Source: Streptomyces sp. B93
GTDB taxonomy: Bacteria; Actinomycetota; Actinomycetes; Streptomycetales; Streptomycetaceae
Length of the DNA stretch: 64,000 bases
Direction of reading: 5' to 3'
NCBI RefSeq assembly: GCF_018070565.1
Contig: NZ_JAGPXL010000001.1
Span: 186,001 to 250,000 of the forward strand
Positions 1 to 8,725 of the stretch are shown here, one piece after another. Positions within the stretch are counted from its first letter, which is position 1. Each line of letters begins with the position of its first letter. The position numbers and the translations under genes were made by a program. The notes beneath the pieces were generated by a model that saw only the letters and a list, made by a program, of their open reading frames with translations, had not been told where the DNA came from and made no database searches.

Positions 1-893
1 CCCACCTCGTCCACCGTCACCAGCTCGCTGCCGGGCCAGGCGTGGTGGAGGCGCCAGACGATGCCGAGGAGGTTGCCGAAGTCCAGGCCGCCCTGGACGA
101 GGGTGCCCGGGATGCCCTTCAGCAGATGCGCGTCCCGCAGCACCACGCCGTCGTCGTTGTCCTCGCCGAGGAAGTGGTCGTTGCCCCAGTAGTGCGTGAC
201 CGTACGGGCGAAGCCCATCCGGAACACCGGGTCCTCGTAACGCGGCTCCGAACGCGGCGGCTGCCCCGCCGCCGCCGTCTCCCAGTCGGTCCAGTCCCGT
301 GCCGCCCGCTCCCGCACCTCGGCGTCGGGTGATTCGAGCAGCCGGTTGTAGGCGGCGGAGAGATTCCCCTCCCGCTCGCCCTCCGGAAGGCCGGCGAGGA
401 ACTTCTCGAAGGCCTCGGGGTAGATCCTGCCCAGCCCTCTCGTCATCAGGGCGACCTCGGCATGGGAACCGGTCGCCACTCCGGTCAGCACCAGCTCCGA
501 CACCGCGCCGGGATGCGTCTGCGCGTACCGCAGCCCGAGCACCGACCCCCACGACACCCCCCACACCAGCCACCGCTCGATCCCCAGGTGCCGTCGCAGC
601 GACTCCAGATCGGCGATGAGATGAGCCGTCGTGTTGACGCTCATGTCGGTGCCGTACACGCTCGCCGACGGTGTCGAACGCCCGCACCCCCGCTGATCCA
701 GCACCACGATCCGGTACGCCTCGGGGTCGAACAGCCGCGGGAAGTAGGCGTTGCCGCTGGACCCCGGCCCGCCGTGCAGGGTCACCGCGGGCTTGCCGTC
801 CGGGTTCCCGTACGTCTCCCAGTACAGGCGGTTGCCGTCGCCGACGTCGAGCATCCCGTGCGCGTACGGTTCGATCTCAGGGTAGAGGGGCAT
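1..893 (-). CDS. pip: proline iminopeptidase (3' end cut by window edge)
   Basis: Alpha/beta-hydrolase of the prolyl iminopeptidase family (peptidase S33), which removes N-terminal proline from peptides in the cytoplasm. About 297 residues are visible; the family is usually 310-330 long, so roughly the last 20-30 residues, including the catalytic His region, lie outside the window. Visible hallmarks are the oxyanion segment HGGPGSSG near residue 40, DQRGCGRS near residue 68, and the nucleophile elbow GVSWGS near residue 110. The ATG at 893 begins MPLYPEIEPYA, a typical start for the family. The gene runs in the same direction as the uracil-DNA glycosylase gene upstream of it, 9 bp away, so the two are probably co-transcribed. 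Confidence 0.88.
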   Translation of the reverse strand, partial: MPLYPEIEPYAHGMLDVGDGNRLYWETYGNPDGKPAVTLHGGPGSSGNAYFPRLFDPEAYRIVVLDQRGCGRSTPSASVYGTDMSVNTTAHLIADLESLRRHLGIERWLVWGVSWGSVLGLRYAQTHPGAVSELVLTGVATGSHAEVALMTRGLGRIYPEAFEKFLAGLPEGEREGNLSAAYNRLLESPDAEVRERAARDWTDWETAAAGQPPRSEPRYEDPVFRMGFARTVTHYWGNDHFLGEDNDDGVVLRDAHLLKGIPGTLVQGGLDFGNLLGIVWRLHHAWPGSELVTVDEV

Positions 894-902
894 CCGGCGA
901 CC

Positions 903-1685
903 CTAGCCCGCTCCTCCCGGCGCCCGCAGCCCCGTTTCGCCCGCCGCACCGGCCGCCGTGCGCAGCACCTCCCGCAGCATCTCCGGGGTGAGCCGCCCCG
1001 TGAAGGTGTTGCGCTGGCTGACGTGGAAACAGCCGAAGACGTCCAGACCGCCGCCTCCTTCCTCCTTCCCCTCCGCCGGCCGCAGCGCGTCGTCGAGCCG
1101 CACCCGTGCACCGTGCCCGAACACCGGACGCGGCCTCGGCACCGTCCACCCCGCCTCCGCGAACGCGGGCAGCGCCGCCTGCCAGCCGAAGGCCCCGAGG
1201 ACGACCACCGCCCGCAGCGTCGGCCGCAGCAGCCGCAGCTCCTGCACCAGCCAGGGACGGCAGGTGTCGCGTTCCTCGGGCGTCGGCTTGTTGGCGGGCG
1301 GCGCGCAGTGCACGGGCGCGGTGACACGGACGCCGTACAGCTCCAGCCCGTCCCCGGCGCTCACGGCGGTGGGCCGGGAGGCCAGGCCGACGTCGTACAG
1401 CGCCTGGTACAGCACGTCCCCGGACCGGTCCCCGGTGAACATCCGTCCCGTCCGGTTCCCACCGTGGGCCGCCGGTGCCAGCCCGACGATCAGCAGCCGG
1501 GCGTCCGCCGGACCGAACCCGGGAACAGGGCGCCCCCAGTACGTCCAGTCCGCGAAGGCCGCCCGCTTGGTGCGGGCCACCTCCTCACGCCAGTCGACCA
1601 GCCGAGGACAGGCCCGGCACCCGGCGACCCGCTGGTCCAGGTCCGCGAGGCCGCCGCCCGTTTCGCTGCCGGTGCCTGTTTCCAT
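903..1685 (-). CDS. family 5 uracil-DNA glycosylase (UdgB type)
   Basis: Excises uracil, and probably other deaminated bases, from DNA in base-excision repair. The 260-residue protein shows family-5 signatures: GLAPAAHGGNRTGRMFTGD near residue 75 as motif 1, and HVSQRNTFTGRLT near residue 220 as motif 2, which binds the DNA minor groove. Cysteines suited to an Fe-S cluster are seen in CRACPRL near the N-terminus and in the CAPPANKP...DTC segment near residue 130. The ATG at 1685 (METGTGSETG) is chosen because the residues before it are low-complexity and unlike the family. High-GC actinobacteria commonly carry such enzymes, consistent with their cytosine deamination load. The assignment is strong from motifs alone. 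Confidence 0.9.
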   Translation of the reverse strand: METGTGSETGGGLADLDQRVAGCRACPRLVDWREEVARTKRAAFADWTYWGRPVPGFGPADARLLIVGLAPAAHGGNRTGRMFTGDRSGDVLYQALYDVGLASRPTAVSAGDGLELYGVRVTAPVHCAPPANKPTPEERDTCRPWLVQELRLLRPTLRAVVVLGAFGWQAALPAFAEAGWTVPRPRPVFGHGARVRLDDALRPAEGKEEGGGGLDVFGCFHVSQRNTFTGRLTPEMLREVLRTAAGAAGETGLRAPGGAG

Positions 1686-1758
1686 GCCTCCACCGTAGAG
1701 CCGTGGGCCAGGGAAAACGCCGTCGTCCCAGCTCCTCCGGGCAGCTAAGGTCGAGGGC

Positions 1759-2490
1759 ATGGTTTCCGAAGGCGCGGACCACCAGGATCCGCATGACGAG
1801 CGGGACGAGCAGCACGTGCGGGCAGTGGGGGACGTCCGGGACGAGCGACGAGCGGTGGACAAGGACGGGGGCGGGGACGGCGCCGGGACGGGCACCGACC
1901 CGAAGGTCGCCGCCGCGGTGGCCGCCGCCGAGGCCGCCGGTCCGCAGAGCGGCGAGAGCGTACGCATCGACAGCTGGATCTGGTCCGTGCGCCTGGTGAA
2001 GACCCGCTCCATCGGCGCCGCCGCCTGCAAGGGCGGTCACGTCCGGGTGAACGGCGAGCGGGTCAAGCCCGCCCACTCGGTGCGCGTCGGCGACGAGGTA
2101 CGGCTGCGGCACGAGGGCCGGGAGCGGGTCGTCGTGGTCAAGCGCCTGATCCGCAAGCGGGTCGGCGCCCCGGTGGCCGTGCAGTGCTACATCGACAACA
2201 GCCCTCCGCCCCCGCCCCGCGAGGCGATCGCCCCGCCCGGCATCCGCGACCGCGGCACCGGCCGCCCGACCAAGCGCGACCGCCGAGAGCTGGAACGCCT
2301 CCGCGGCCTCGGCGGCCTGGGCGGTTACGGCACCACCCCGCCACCAGGGTCAAGCGGGCCTGCCGGACAGGGCGGGTCCGGCAGCGAGGGCGGCCCGAAC
2401 GGCCGGGGTCGACCTGGCAGCCGGGGTGGATCCGGCACCCGGGCCGGGACCGACGAGCCGGGCGGGCCCTCCCGCCGCCGCGGGCGGTGA
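1759..2490 (+). CDS. S4-domain RNA-binding protein (Hsp15/RqcP-like)
   Basis: 243 residues. Residues about 68-115 form an S4 RNA-binding domain (RIDSWIWSVRLVKTRS, then CKGGHVRVNGERVKP), as in heat-shock protein Hsp15 and the ribosome quality-control factor RqcP, which bind stalled 50S subunits carrying nascent chain and tRNA. The first about 60 residues are acidic and low-complexity, and the C-terminal 60 are Gly/Pro/Arg-rich and probably disordered. These tails make it about twice the length of E. coli Hsp15. The gene diverges from the uracil-DNA glycosylase gene with a 73-bp gap that must hold both promoters. Function in ribosome rescue is an inference from the fold. Confidence 0.8.
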   Translation: MVSEGADHQDPHDERDEQHVRAVGDVRDERRAVDKDGGGDGAGTGTDPKVAAAVAAAEAAGPQSGESVRIDSWIWSVRLVKTRSIGAAACKGGHVRVNGERVKPAHSVRVGDEVRLRHEGRERVVVVKRLIRKRVGAPVAVQCYIDNSPPPPPREAIAPPGIRDRGTGRPTKRDRRELERLRGLGGLGGYGTTPPPGSSGPAGQGGSGSEGGPNGRGRPGSRGGSGTRAGTDEPGGPSRRRGR

Positions 2491-2494
2491 GCCG

Positions 2495-2962
2495 TCAGGC
2501 CGCCGCACGCCGCAGCAGCCGCGCCAGCTCCGCGTTCTGACCGCGCCGCGCCCAGGCTATGAGGGCGAGCGGCACGATGAGAATCAGCGGAGTCGCCGCG
2601 TACTCCCCGTCGAAGACGGTGACCTGGACGACGAACGCGCCCACCATCAGCGCGCTCAGCGCCATCGCCGACACCGACTGGAGCACGGGCGTCAACAGCG
2701 CTATCGCCCCGGCCAGTTCGAGGAAGCCGATGGTGTACATCCCCGCGCTGCCCCAGCCGATCTCGGCGAAGCTCTCCACGGCCGACGCGTGCCCGATCAG
2801 CTTGGGCAGCGCACTGGCGATCGCGAAGAACAGGGCGATCAGCACCTGGAGGGCGCGCAGCGCTATCCGGGCGCGTCGGCCGCGGGCGGTCGGGGACTCC
2901 CCGACCACGACGCCGGTCGAGGGGGAAGCGGCAGAGGGAACGGAAGCGGCGGTCTCGGCCAT
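2495..2962 (-). CDS. DoxX family membrane protein
   Basis: A 155-residue integral membrane protein with four hydrophobic segments spaced as in the DoxX family (about residues 35-55, 75-93, 97-117 and 122-140). The charged Ser/Ala-rich first 30 residues should be cytoplasmic. DoxX proteins are small four-helix proteins linked to quinone or thiol redox systems in some bacteria, but no enzymatic role can be read here. The gene ends 4 bp from the stop of the S4 protein, tail to tail, with no room for a separate terminator. The ATG at 2962 begins MAETAASVPS. Confidence 0.75.
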   Translation of the reverse strand: MAETAASVPSAASPSTGVVVGESPTARGRRARIALRALQVLIALFFAIASALPKLIGHASAVESFAEIGWGSAGMYTIGFLELAGAIALLTPVLQSVSAMALSALMVGAFVVQVTVFDGEYAATPLILIVPLALIAWARRGQNAELARLLRRAAA

Positions 2963-3023
2963 CAGGGTCTCCGGTGTGAGGTGGTGGTCCGTGGGGCGGT
3001 CACAGAGGAAGACCCCGGGACGG

Positions 3024-3713
3024 TCAGGAACTCATCGCCCGCACCCAGATCCCGTCCTCCGTCAGATATCTGTCGACGGTCAGGCCCGCTTCCCCCAGCG
3101 CCTGCTCGAACTCGTCCTTGCTCAACGGTCGCGCCCTGAACGTCTGGGTCCATATCGCGTCCGGGAACACATACTCGGCCCGCACCGAGTGGACGCCGTC
3201 GCCGGCCGGCTCGGACGACAGGATGCGCACGGTGAAGCCGCCGGGGTCGACCCGCTCGCGCGGCAGGTCGGAGTGGTAGTCCGCGCCCTCCCGCTGGATG
3301 AGCACACAGCCGCCCTCGGCCACGTGCCGTGCGCAGGTGCGCAGCAGTCCCCGCCGGACCTCCACGTCACCGGTGTGCACGAGGAAGGACGCGAGCAGTA
3401 CGACGTCGAACGTCTCGCCCAGGTCGAGGTCCTCGATGGGACTGCATATCGTGCGCGCTCCGCGCACCCGGGCGAGCATCTCGGGGGATTCGTCCACCGC
3501 CGTGACGGTGAAGCCCCGCTCCACCAGGGGGTGGGTCATGCGGCCGACTCCGCTGCCCAGTTCGAGGATGCGCGCGCCCGGGGGCACGGCCGCGGCGATG
3601 ATGTCCGGCTCCGGGCCGATCGTCAGCCGTGAGTACAGCTCCACCGCGCAGCCGTCCGGGGTGATGGCCCCGGGTCCCGTCCCCTGATGTCCTGCTCGCG
3701 TCTTCAGCTCCAT
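3024..3713 (-). CDS. class I SAM-dependent methyltransferase
   Basis: 229 residues with a Rossmann methyltransferase core. The SAM-binding glycine motif is ILELGSGVGRMTHPL near residue 50, followed by the acidic residue at the end of beta-2 (TAVDESPEML) and the motif II region FDVVLLASFLVH. The substrate cannot be told from the sequence. The gene lies 61 bp upstream of the DoxX gene on the same strand. The start at 3713 is the first ATG upstream of the core, and it leaves a short 45-residue N-terminal segment as expected for a small-molecule methyltransferase. Confidence 0.8.
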   Translation of the reverse strand: MELKTRAGHQGTGPGAITPDGCAVELYSRLTIGPEPDIIAAAVPPGARILELGSGVGRMTHPLVERGFTVTAVDESPEMLARVRGARTICSPIEDLDLGETFDVVLLASFLVHTGDVEVRRGLLRTCARHVAEGGCVLIQREGADYHSDLPRERVDPGGFTVRILSSEPAGDGVHSVRAEYVFPDAIWTQTFRARPLSKDEFEQALGEAGLTVDRYLTEDGIWVRAMSS

Positions 3714-3820
3714 GCCCGTCCAACGGCCCGCATCCGCACGGCCGTTCCCACCCGCCTCACCTTCACCCGTTCGAGCGACAAGGCGGGTGGGGGCAGAGCC
3801 CCGGAAGCGAGCGCGAGGAG

Positions 3821-4201
3821 TCAGGAGTCGAAGCGGGCCGCCTTCAGGTACTGCGGCTTCGGGTCCAGTGCGGCGGCCAGCCGGAAGTGGCGTTTGGCCT
3901 GGTCAGGGCGCCCCTGACGCTCATAGGTACGGGCGAGGGCGAAGTGCGCGTAGGCGTTGTCCGGCTCTCGTTCCAGGACGATGCTGAACTCGAGTTCCGC
4001 GGGCCGCAGTTGCGCGGCGGCGAAGAAGGCGCGCGCACGGAGCAGCCGCGCCGCCGTGTTCTCCGGGTGTGCGGCGATGACCTCGTCGAGCAGCTTCACC
4101 GCGCCCCGCGGATCCCGCGCGGCGAGCAGTTGCTCGGCGGCGCGGTAGTCGATGACATGCGTCTCCGGAGTACGTCCGGTCGAACCGCTGGTGTCGGGCA
4201 C
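3821..4201 (-). CDS. TPR-repeat protein
   Basis: A 126-residue soluble protein made almost entirely of tetratricopeptide repeats. Three helix-turn-helix units are visible (from about residues 17, 51 and 85), the clearest ending NAYAHFALARTYERQGRPDQ followed by AKRHFRLA. Such repeats bind partner proteins; the partner is unknown. The start is a GTG at 4201 (PDTSGSTGRTPE follows). It lies 51 bp downstream of coaE on the same strand and could be read through from it. Confidence 0.75.
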   Translation of the reverse strand: MPDTSGSTGRTPETHVIDYRAAEQLLAARDPRGAVKLLDEVIAAHPENTAARLLRARAFFAAAQLRPAELEFSIVLEREPDNAYAHFALARTYERQGRPDQAKRHFRLAAALDPKPQYLKAARFDS

Positions 4202-4251
4202 AGCAAAGTCCTTCCCTCACTGACCGGATTCAACGCCCGCACCGGGGCCCG

Positions 4252-4872
4252 TTATTCCTGGAGCGGCTCCCGGGGAACCCGCGCCCTGCGGGTCAGGTCG
4301 GCCCACACGTCCTTCACCCGCCGCTGGAGTTCCGCGAGGGGTACGTCGTTGTCGATGACGATGTCCGCGATCTCCAGGCGCTGCTCACGGGTCGCCTGGG
4401 CGGCCATCCGGGCCCGGGCGTCGTCCTCCGTCATGCCGCGCAGTCGGACGAGCCGGTCGAGCTGGGTCTCGGGGCTCGCGTCGACGACGACGACCAGGTC
4501 GTACAGCGGCGCGAGGCCGTTCTCCGTGAGGAGCGGCACGTCGTGGACGACGACGGCGTCGTCCGCCGCCGCGGCCTCCAGCTCCCGGGAACGGGCGCCC
4601 ACCAGCGGGTGCACGATCGAGTTGAGCACGGCGAGCCGGTCGGGGTCGGCGAAGACGATGGAGCCAAGCCTGGGCCGGTCCAGCCTGCCGTCCTCGGTGA
4701 GCACCTCCTCGCCGAAGGCGCGTACGACCGCGGCGAGACCGGGGGTTCCGGGCTCGACCACCTCGCGTGCGATCCGGTCCGCGTCGATCAGTACGGCGCC
4801 GCACTCCACGAGCAGCCGAGACACCTCGCTCTTGCCCGCGCCGATCCCACCGGTCAAGCCCACTTTCAGCAT
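4252..4872 (-). CDS. coaE: dephospho-CoA kinase
   Basis: Phosphorylates the 3' hydroxyl of dephospho-CoA, the last step of coenzyme A synthesis. The 206-residue protein begins [20 protein letters not shown], with the P-loop GGIGAGKS at residues 8-15, then [16 protein letters not shown] (substrate-binding segment) and the lid region [17 protein letters not shown] near residue 143, all diagnostic for CoaE. Length is normal for the family. The gene lies between a PAC2 protein gene upstream and the TPR gene downstream on the same strand, 52 bp below the PAC2 stop. Confidence 0.95.
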   Translation of the reverse strand: MLKVGLTGGIGAGKSEVSRLLVECGAVLIDADRIAREVVEPGTPGLAAVVRAFGEEVLTEDGRLDRPRLGSIVFADPDRLAVLNSIVHPLVGARSRELEAAAADDAVVVHDVPLLTENGLAPLYDLVVVVDASPETQLDRLVRLRGMTEDDARARMAAQATREQRLEIADIVIDNDVPLAELQRRVKDVWADLTRRARVPREPLQE

Positions 4873-4924
4873 GAACGGCAGCTTAGGCCCTGCCGCCGGA
4901 ACGGTGTTCCCCGGCCCGGGCGCC

Positions 4925-5863
4925 CTAGTTGTCGCCCTCCCGCTCCGCGAGGAAACGCTCGAACTCCTGCCCGATCTCGTCGGCCGACGGGATCTCGACC
5001 GGCTCGGCCAGCATGTTGCCGCGGCTCTCGGCGCCCGCCACGGCGTCGTACTGGTGCTCGAGGCCCTGCACGAGGGCGGTCAGCTCGTCGTCGCCCTCGC
5101 GGATCTGGCGTTCGATCTCCGTCTGGGTGCGGTAGGCGTCGGTGCGCAGGGAGTGCGCGAGGCCCGGCAGGACCAGCCCGGTGGCGGCGGTGATGGCCTC
5201 CAGGACGGTCAGGGCCGCGTCGGGGTAGGCCGAGCGGGCGATGTAGTGCGGCACGTGCGCGGCGACGCCCAGGACGTCGTGGCCCGCCTCCATGAGGCGG
5301 TACTCGACGAGCGCCTCGGCGCTGCCGGGGACCTGGGCCTCCTCGAAGGGGCTGCGGTGGCCGGGGACCAGGTCGGTGCGGGTGCCGTGCGGGGTGAGCC
5401 CTACGGGGCGGGTGTGCGGGACGCCCATGGGGATGCCGTGGAAGTTCACGGCGAGGCGGACGCCGAGCCGCTCCACGATCTGCTCGACGGCCGCGGCGAA
5501 CCTCTCCCACTCCACGTCCGGCTCCGGGCCGGAGAGCAGCAGGAAGGGGGCTCCGGTGGCGTCCTGGACGAGCCGCACCGCGAGGGTGGGCTCCTCGTAG
5601 TCCGTCCAGCGGTCGCGCCGGAAGGTCAGCAGCGGGCGGCGGGCCCGGTAGTCCACCAGCCGGTCGTGGTCGAAGCGGGCGACGACCTGGTGGGGCAGCG
5701 AGTCGAGAAGTCCGTCGACGATCTGGTCGCCGGTCTCACCCGCGTCGATGTATCCGTCGAAGTGATAGAGCATGACAAGTCCGGCCGATTCCTGGGCGAG
5801 CGCCATGTCCACCACGGCCAGGCCCTTCGGCTCCCACGTGTACAAACCCTGCGGATCAAGCAC
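4925..5863 (-). CDS. PAC2 family protein
   Basis: 312 residues of the PAC2 (proteasome assembly chaperone 2-like) family, widely conserved in actinobacteria and of unknown biochemical role. The N-terminal half holds the family core ([15 protein letters not shown] near residue 31; [13 protein letters not shown] near residue 167). The C-terminal about 80 residues are helical and acidic. The start is a GTG at 5863 ([13 protein letters not shown] follows). It is transcribed away from rpsA, after the rpsA terminator, and probably starts its own unit leading into coaE. Confidence 0.85.
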   Translation of the reverse strand: MLDPQGLYTWEPKGLAVVDMALAQESAGLVMLYHFDGYIDAGETGDQIVDGLLDSLPHQVVARFDHDRLVDYRARRPLLTFRRDRWTDYEEPTLAVRLVQDATGAPFLLLSGPEPDVEWERFAAAVEQIVERLGVRLAVNFHGIPMGVPHTRPVGLTPHGTRTDLVPGHRSPFEEAQVPGSAEALVEYRLMEAGHDVLGVAAHVPHYIARSAYPDAALTVLEAITAATGLVLPGLAHSLRTDAYRTQTEIERQIREGDDELTALVQGLEHQYDAVAGAESRGNMLAEPVEIPSADEIGQEFERFLAEREGDN

Positions 5864-5952
5864 TGTGACCGCTCCTCCTCGTGTCCGTAGAGCACAACGT
5901 GGCCCAGGCCACGGGCATTCCCGGGCGGACCGGAGCCGATCAAGAAAACGGC

Positions 5953-5985
5953 GAGGGCCCGCATCCGTGACGGATGCGGGCCCTC
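5953..5985 (-). terminator. rpsA intrinsic terminator
   Basis: Perfect 15-bp inverted repeat (arms 5953-5967 and 5971-5985) around a TGA loop. On the minus strand the hairpin is followed by GCCGTTTTCTTG, a T-rich tail. It lies 28 bp past the rpsA stop. Confidence 0.9.
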
Positions 5986-6012
5986 GGCGGTCAGCTAGTC
6001 AGCTGTCGCGGT

Positions 6013-7506
6013 TCAGCTCTGGCCGCCGGCCAGCTTCTCGCGCAGCGCGGCCAGCGCCTCGTCCGACGCCAGGGCGCCGGAGTTGTCGCCGCCCTCGGAC
6101 GAGTACGAGCCACCACCGGTCGCGGCCGGAGCGGCGGCCTCGCCACCCTCGGCAGCGGCCTGGGCGTCCGCCTCGCGGGACTTGATGACCTGCTGCTGGT
6201 GCTGCTCGAAGCGGGACTGCGCCTCGGCGTACTGGCGCTCCCACTCCTCGCGCTGCTTCTCGTAGCCCTCGAGCCAGTCGTTGGTCTCGGGGTCGAAGCC
6301 CTCGGGGTAGATGTAGTTGCCCTGGTCGTCGTAGGACGCGGCCATGCCGTACAGGGTCGGGTCGAACTCGACCGAGGCCGGGTCGGCACCGAAGGACTCG
6401 TTGGCCTGCTTCAGCGAGAGGCTGATGCGACGGCGCTCGAGGTCGATGTCGATGACCTTGACGAAGATCTCGTCGTTGACCTGGACGACCTGCTCCGGGA
6501 TCTCCACGTGGCGCTCGGCCAGCTCGGAGATGTGGACCAGACCCTCGATGCCCTCGTCGACGCGGACGAACGCACCGAACGGAACCAGCTTCGTGACCTT
6601 GCCGGGCACGACCTGGCCGATCTGGTGGGTGCGGGCGAACTGCTGCCACGGGTCTTCCTGGGTCGCCTTCAGCGACAGGGAGACGCGCTCGCGGTCCATG
6701 TCGACGTCGAGGACCTCGACGGTGACCTCCTGGCCGACCTCGACGACCTCGGAGGGGTGGTCGATGTGCTTCCAGGACAGCTCGGAGACGTGGACCAGAC
6801 CGTCGACGCCACCCAGGTCCACGAAGGCACCGAAGTTGACGATCGAGGAGACGACGCCGGAACGGACCTGACCCTTCTGGAGGGTCGTGAGGAACGTCTG
6901 GCGGACCTCGGACTGGGTCTGCTCCAGCCAGGCACGGCGGGACAGGACCACGTTGTTGCGATTCTTGTCCAGCTCGATGATCTTGGCCTCGAGCTCCTTG
7001 CCCACGTAGGGCTGGAGGTCGCGGACGCGGCGCATCTCGACCAGGGAGGCCGGGAGGAAGCCACGGAGGCCGATGTCGAGGATGAGACCACCCTTGACGA
7101 CCTCGATGACGGTACCGGTGACGATCCCGTCCTCTTCCTTGATCTTCTCGATGGTGCCCCAGGCACGCTCGTACTGGGCGCGCTTCTTCGAGAGGATCAG
7201 GCGGCCTTCCTTGTCCTCCTTCTGGAGGACGAGGGCCTCGATCTCGTCACCGACGGCGACGACCTCGTTCGGGTCGACGTCGTGCTTGATCGAGAGCTCG
7301 CGGCTCGGGATAACGCCTTCGGTCTTGTAACCGATGTCGAGCAGGACCTCGTCCCGGTCGACCTTCACGATGACGCCGTCGACGATGTCGCCGTCGTTGA
7401 AGTACTTGATCGTCTCGTCGATCGCGGCGAGGAAGGCTTCCTCGTTACCGATGTCGTTGACCGCTACCTGCGGGGTGGTGGCGGTGGTCTCGGTGCTGCT
7501 CGTCAT
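6013..7506 (-). CDS. rpsA: 30S ribosomal protein S1
   Basis: Ribosomal protein S1, which holds mRNA on the 30S subunit during initiation. The 497-residue protein has four S1/OB-fold domains in tandem (about residues 37-105, 122-190, 207-277 and 294-364), each with the expected GxVxxI...GAFVxL...GLVHVSEL pattern in the last two. E. coli S1 has six domains; the shorter actinobacterial form is normal. The C-terminal about 130 residues are Glu/Gln-rich and then Gly/Ser/Ala-rich. The start is the ATG at 7506 (MTSSTETTATTP); the open frame continues upstream but encodes nothing S1-like. A canonical promoter and a leader hairpin precede it. Confidence 0.96.
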   Translation of the reverse strand: MTSSTETTATTPQVAVNDIGNEEAFLAAIDETIKYFNDGDIVDGVIVKVDRDEVLLDIGYKTEGVIPSRELSIKHDVDPNEVVAVGDEIEALVLQKEDKEGRLILSKKRAQYERAWGTIEKIKEEDGIVTGTVIEVVKGGLILDIGLRGFLPASLVEMRRVRDLQPYVGKELEAKIIELDKNRNNVVLSRRAWLEQTQSEVRQTFLTTLQKGQVRSGVVSSIVNFGAFVDLGGVDGLVHVSELSWKHIDHPSEVVEVGQEVTVEVLDVDMDRERVSLSLKATQEDPWQQFARTHQIGQVVPGKVTKLVPFGAFVRVDEGIEGLVHISELAERHVEIPEQVVQVNDEIFVKVIDIDLERRRISLSLKQANESFGADPASVEFDPTLYGMAASYDDQGNYIYPEGFDPETNDWLEGYEKQREEWERQYAEAQSRFEQHQQQVIKSREADAQAAAEGGEAAAPAATGGGSYSSEGGDNSGALASDEALAALREKLAGGQS

Positions 7507-7598
7507 GTGGGAAAGGGCTCCGGTACGGACATTGAAGTCGTAGGTACTGCTTACGCCGGGAGCCCGTTTCGCTCTGATGAAGCCGGACAGCCAAGGAA

Positions 7599-7626
7599 GC
7601 GCCTCACCAGTGACTGGTGATGGCGC
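7599..7626 (-). promoter_or_regulatory. stem-loop in rpsA 5' leader
   Basis: Arms 7599-7610 and 7614-7626 pair over 12 bp with a single bulged base and a 3-nt loop. It lies about 95-120 nt upstream of the rpsA start codon within the inferred transcript. A regulatory role is inference only. Confidence 0.45.
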
Positions 7627-7706
7627 CTCGACAACCGAGGGGACATACAACAGATGCGAGCGCAGCCTGCTACGTCTGAGGTGCGCAGGCCCGCAGCGCA
7701 ACTTGT

Positions 7707-7735
7707 AGCATACGGGGGCTGCCGGGCAGGGTCAA
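7707..7735 (-). promoter_or_regulatory. rpsA: rpsA promoter (HrdB-type -35/-10)
   Basis: On the minus strand TTGACC (7730-7735), a 17-bp spacer and TATGCT (7707-7712) form a near-consensus vegetative promoter. Transcription should start around 7700, giving a leader of about 190 nt. Confidence 0.85.
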
Positions 7736-7887
7736 TGCGCGAAGCCGCCCACCCGGGGCGGATCGCCGCATAACCGGCACAAGAGCTGTCCACCGAGGCC
7801 ACGCGTGGCGCACGGCGTCCCTCCGGTGACACACCGGGCCGGGCTGGACGGAAGAGTACGACGAGGGAGCCGATCATCCAAGAGCCC

Positions 7888-8721
7888 GTGACGTCCCAGA
7901 CCGCGACCGGTGCCGGCGCCGGGACTCCCGAGGAACCGGAGGCCACCCGGCGTGCCGCCGGGGTCGCGGAGAGTACCCGCGCCAACCGGGGCTGGTGGGA
8001 CCGCAACGCCGACGAGTACCAGGTCGAGCACGGCACCTTCCTCGGCGACGACCGCTTCGTGTGGTGCCCCGAGGGCCTCGACGAGGTGGAGGCGGAGCTG
8101 CTCGGCCCCGCCGAGCGGCTGGCGGGCCGGTCGGTGCTGGAGATCGGGGCCGGAGCGGCGCAGTGCTCGCGCTGGCTGGCCGCGCAGGGCGCCCACCCGG
8201 TCGCCCTGGACCTCTCCCACCGGCAGCTCCAGCACGCCCTGCGCATCGGCGCGACGTTCCCGCTGGTGTGCGCGGACGCCGGTGCCCTGCCCTTCGCGGA
8301 CGCCTCCTTCGACCTGGCCTGCTCGGCGTACGGCGCGCTGCCCTTCGTCGCCGACCCGGTGCTGGTGCTGCGCGAGGTGCGGCGGGTGCTGCGGCCGGGC
8401 GGGCGGTTCGTGTTCTCGGTGACCCATCCGATCCGCTGGGCGTTCCCGGACGAGCCCGGTCCCGAGGGGCTGTCCGTCGCCGCCTCCTACTTCGACCGCA
8501 CGCCCTACGTCGAGCAGGACGACGCGGGCCGGGCGGTGTACGTGGAGCACCACAGGACGCTCGGCGACCGCGTCCGCGACATCGTCACGGCGGGCTTCCG
8601 GCTGGTGGACCTGGTGGAGCCGGAGTGGCCCGCGTGGAACACCTCCGAGTGGGGCGGCTGGTCCCCGCTGCGCGGCAGCCTGATCCCGGGGACGGCGATC
8701 TTCGTGTGCGTACGAGACTGA
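7888..8721 (+). CDS. class I SAM-dependent methyltransferase
   Basis: 277-residue methyltransferase of the UbiE/type-11 fold. The SAM motif is VLEIGAGAAQCSRWL near residue 89, followed by VALDLSHRQLQ, the motif DAGALPFADASFDLACS, and the post-core VRRVLRPGGRFVFSVTHP. The segment GWWDRNADEYQVEHG near the N-terminus is typical of a common Streptomyces subfamily whose substrate is not established. The GTG at 7888 is taken as start. The stop lies 4 bp from the hrpB start, so the two are probably co-transcribed. Confidence 0.85.
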   Translation: MTSQTATGAGAGTPEEPEATRRAAGVAESTRANRGWWDRNADEYQVEHGTFLGDDRFVWCPEGLDEVEAELLGPAERLAGRSVLEIGAGAAQCSRWLAAQGAHPVALDLSHRQLQHALRIGATFPLVCADAGALPFADASFDLACSAYGALPFVADPVLVLREVRRVLRPGGRFVFSVTHPIRWAFPDEPGPEGLSVAASYFDRTPYVEQDDAGRAVYVEHHRTLGDRVRDIVTAGFRLVDLVEPEWPAWNTSEWGGWSPLRGSLIPGTAIFVCVRD

Positions 8722-8725
8722 ACGT

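Larger units (their letters stand above)
7507..7887. other. rpsA leader and divergent promoter region
   Basis: 381 bp without a gene between rpsA and a divergent methyltransferase gene. It contains a consensus housekeeping promoter for rpsA (7707-7735), an approximately 190-nt rpsA leader, and within the leader a hairpin at 7599-7626. The methyltransferase-proximal part shows nothing I can name. Confidence 0.7.
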
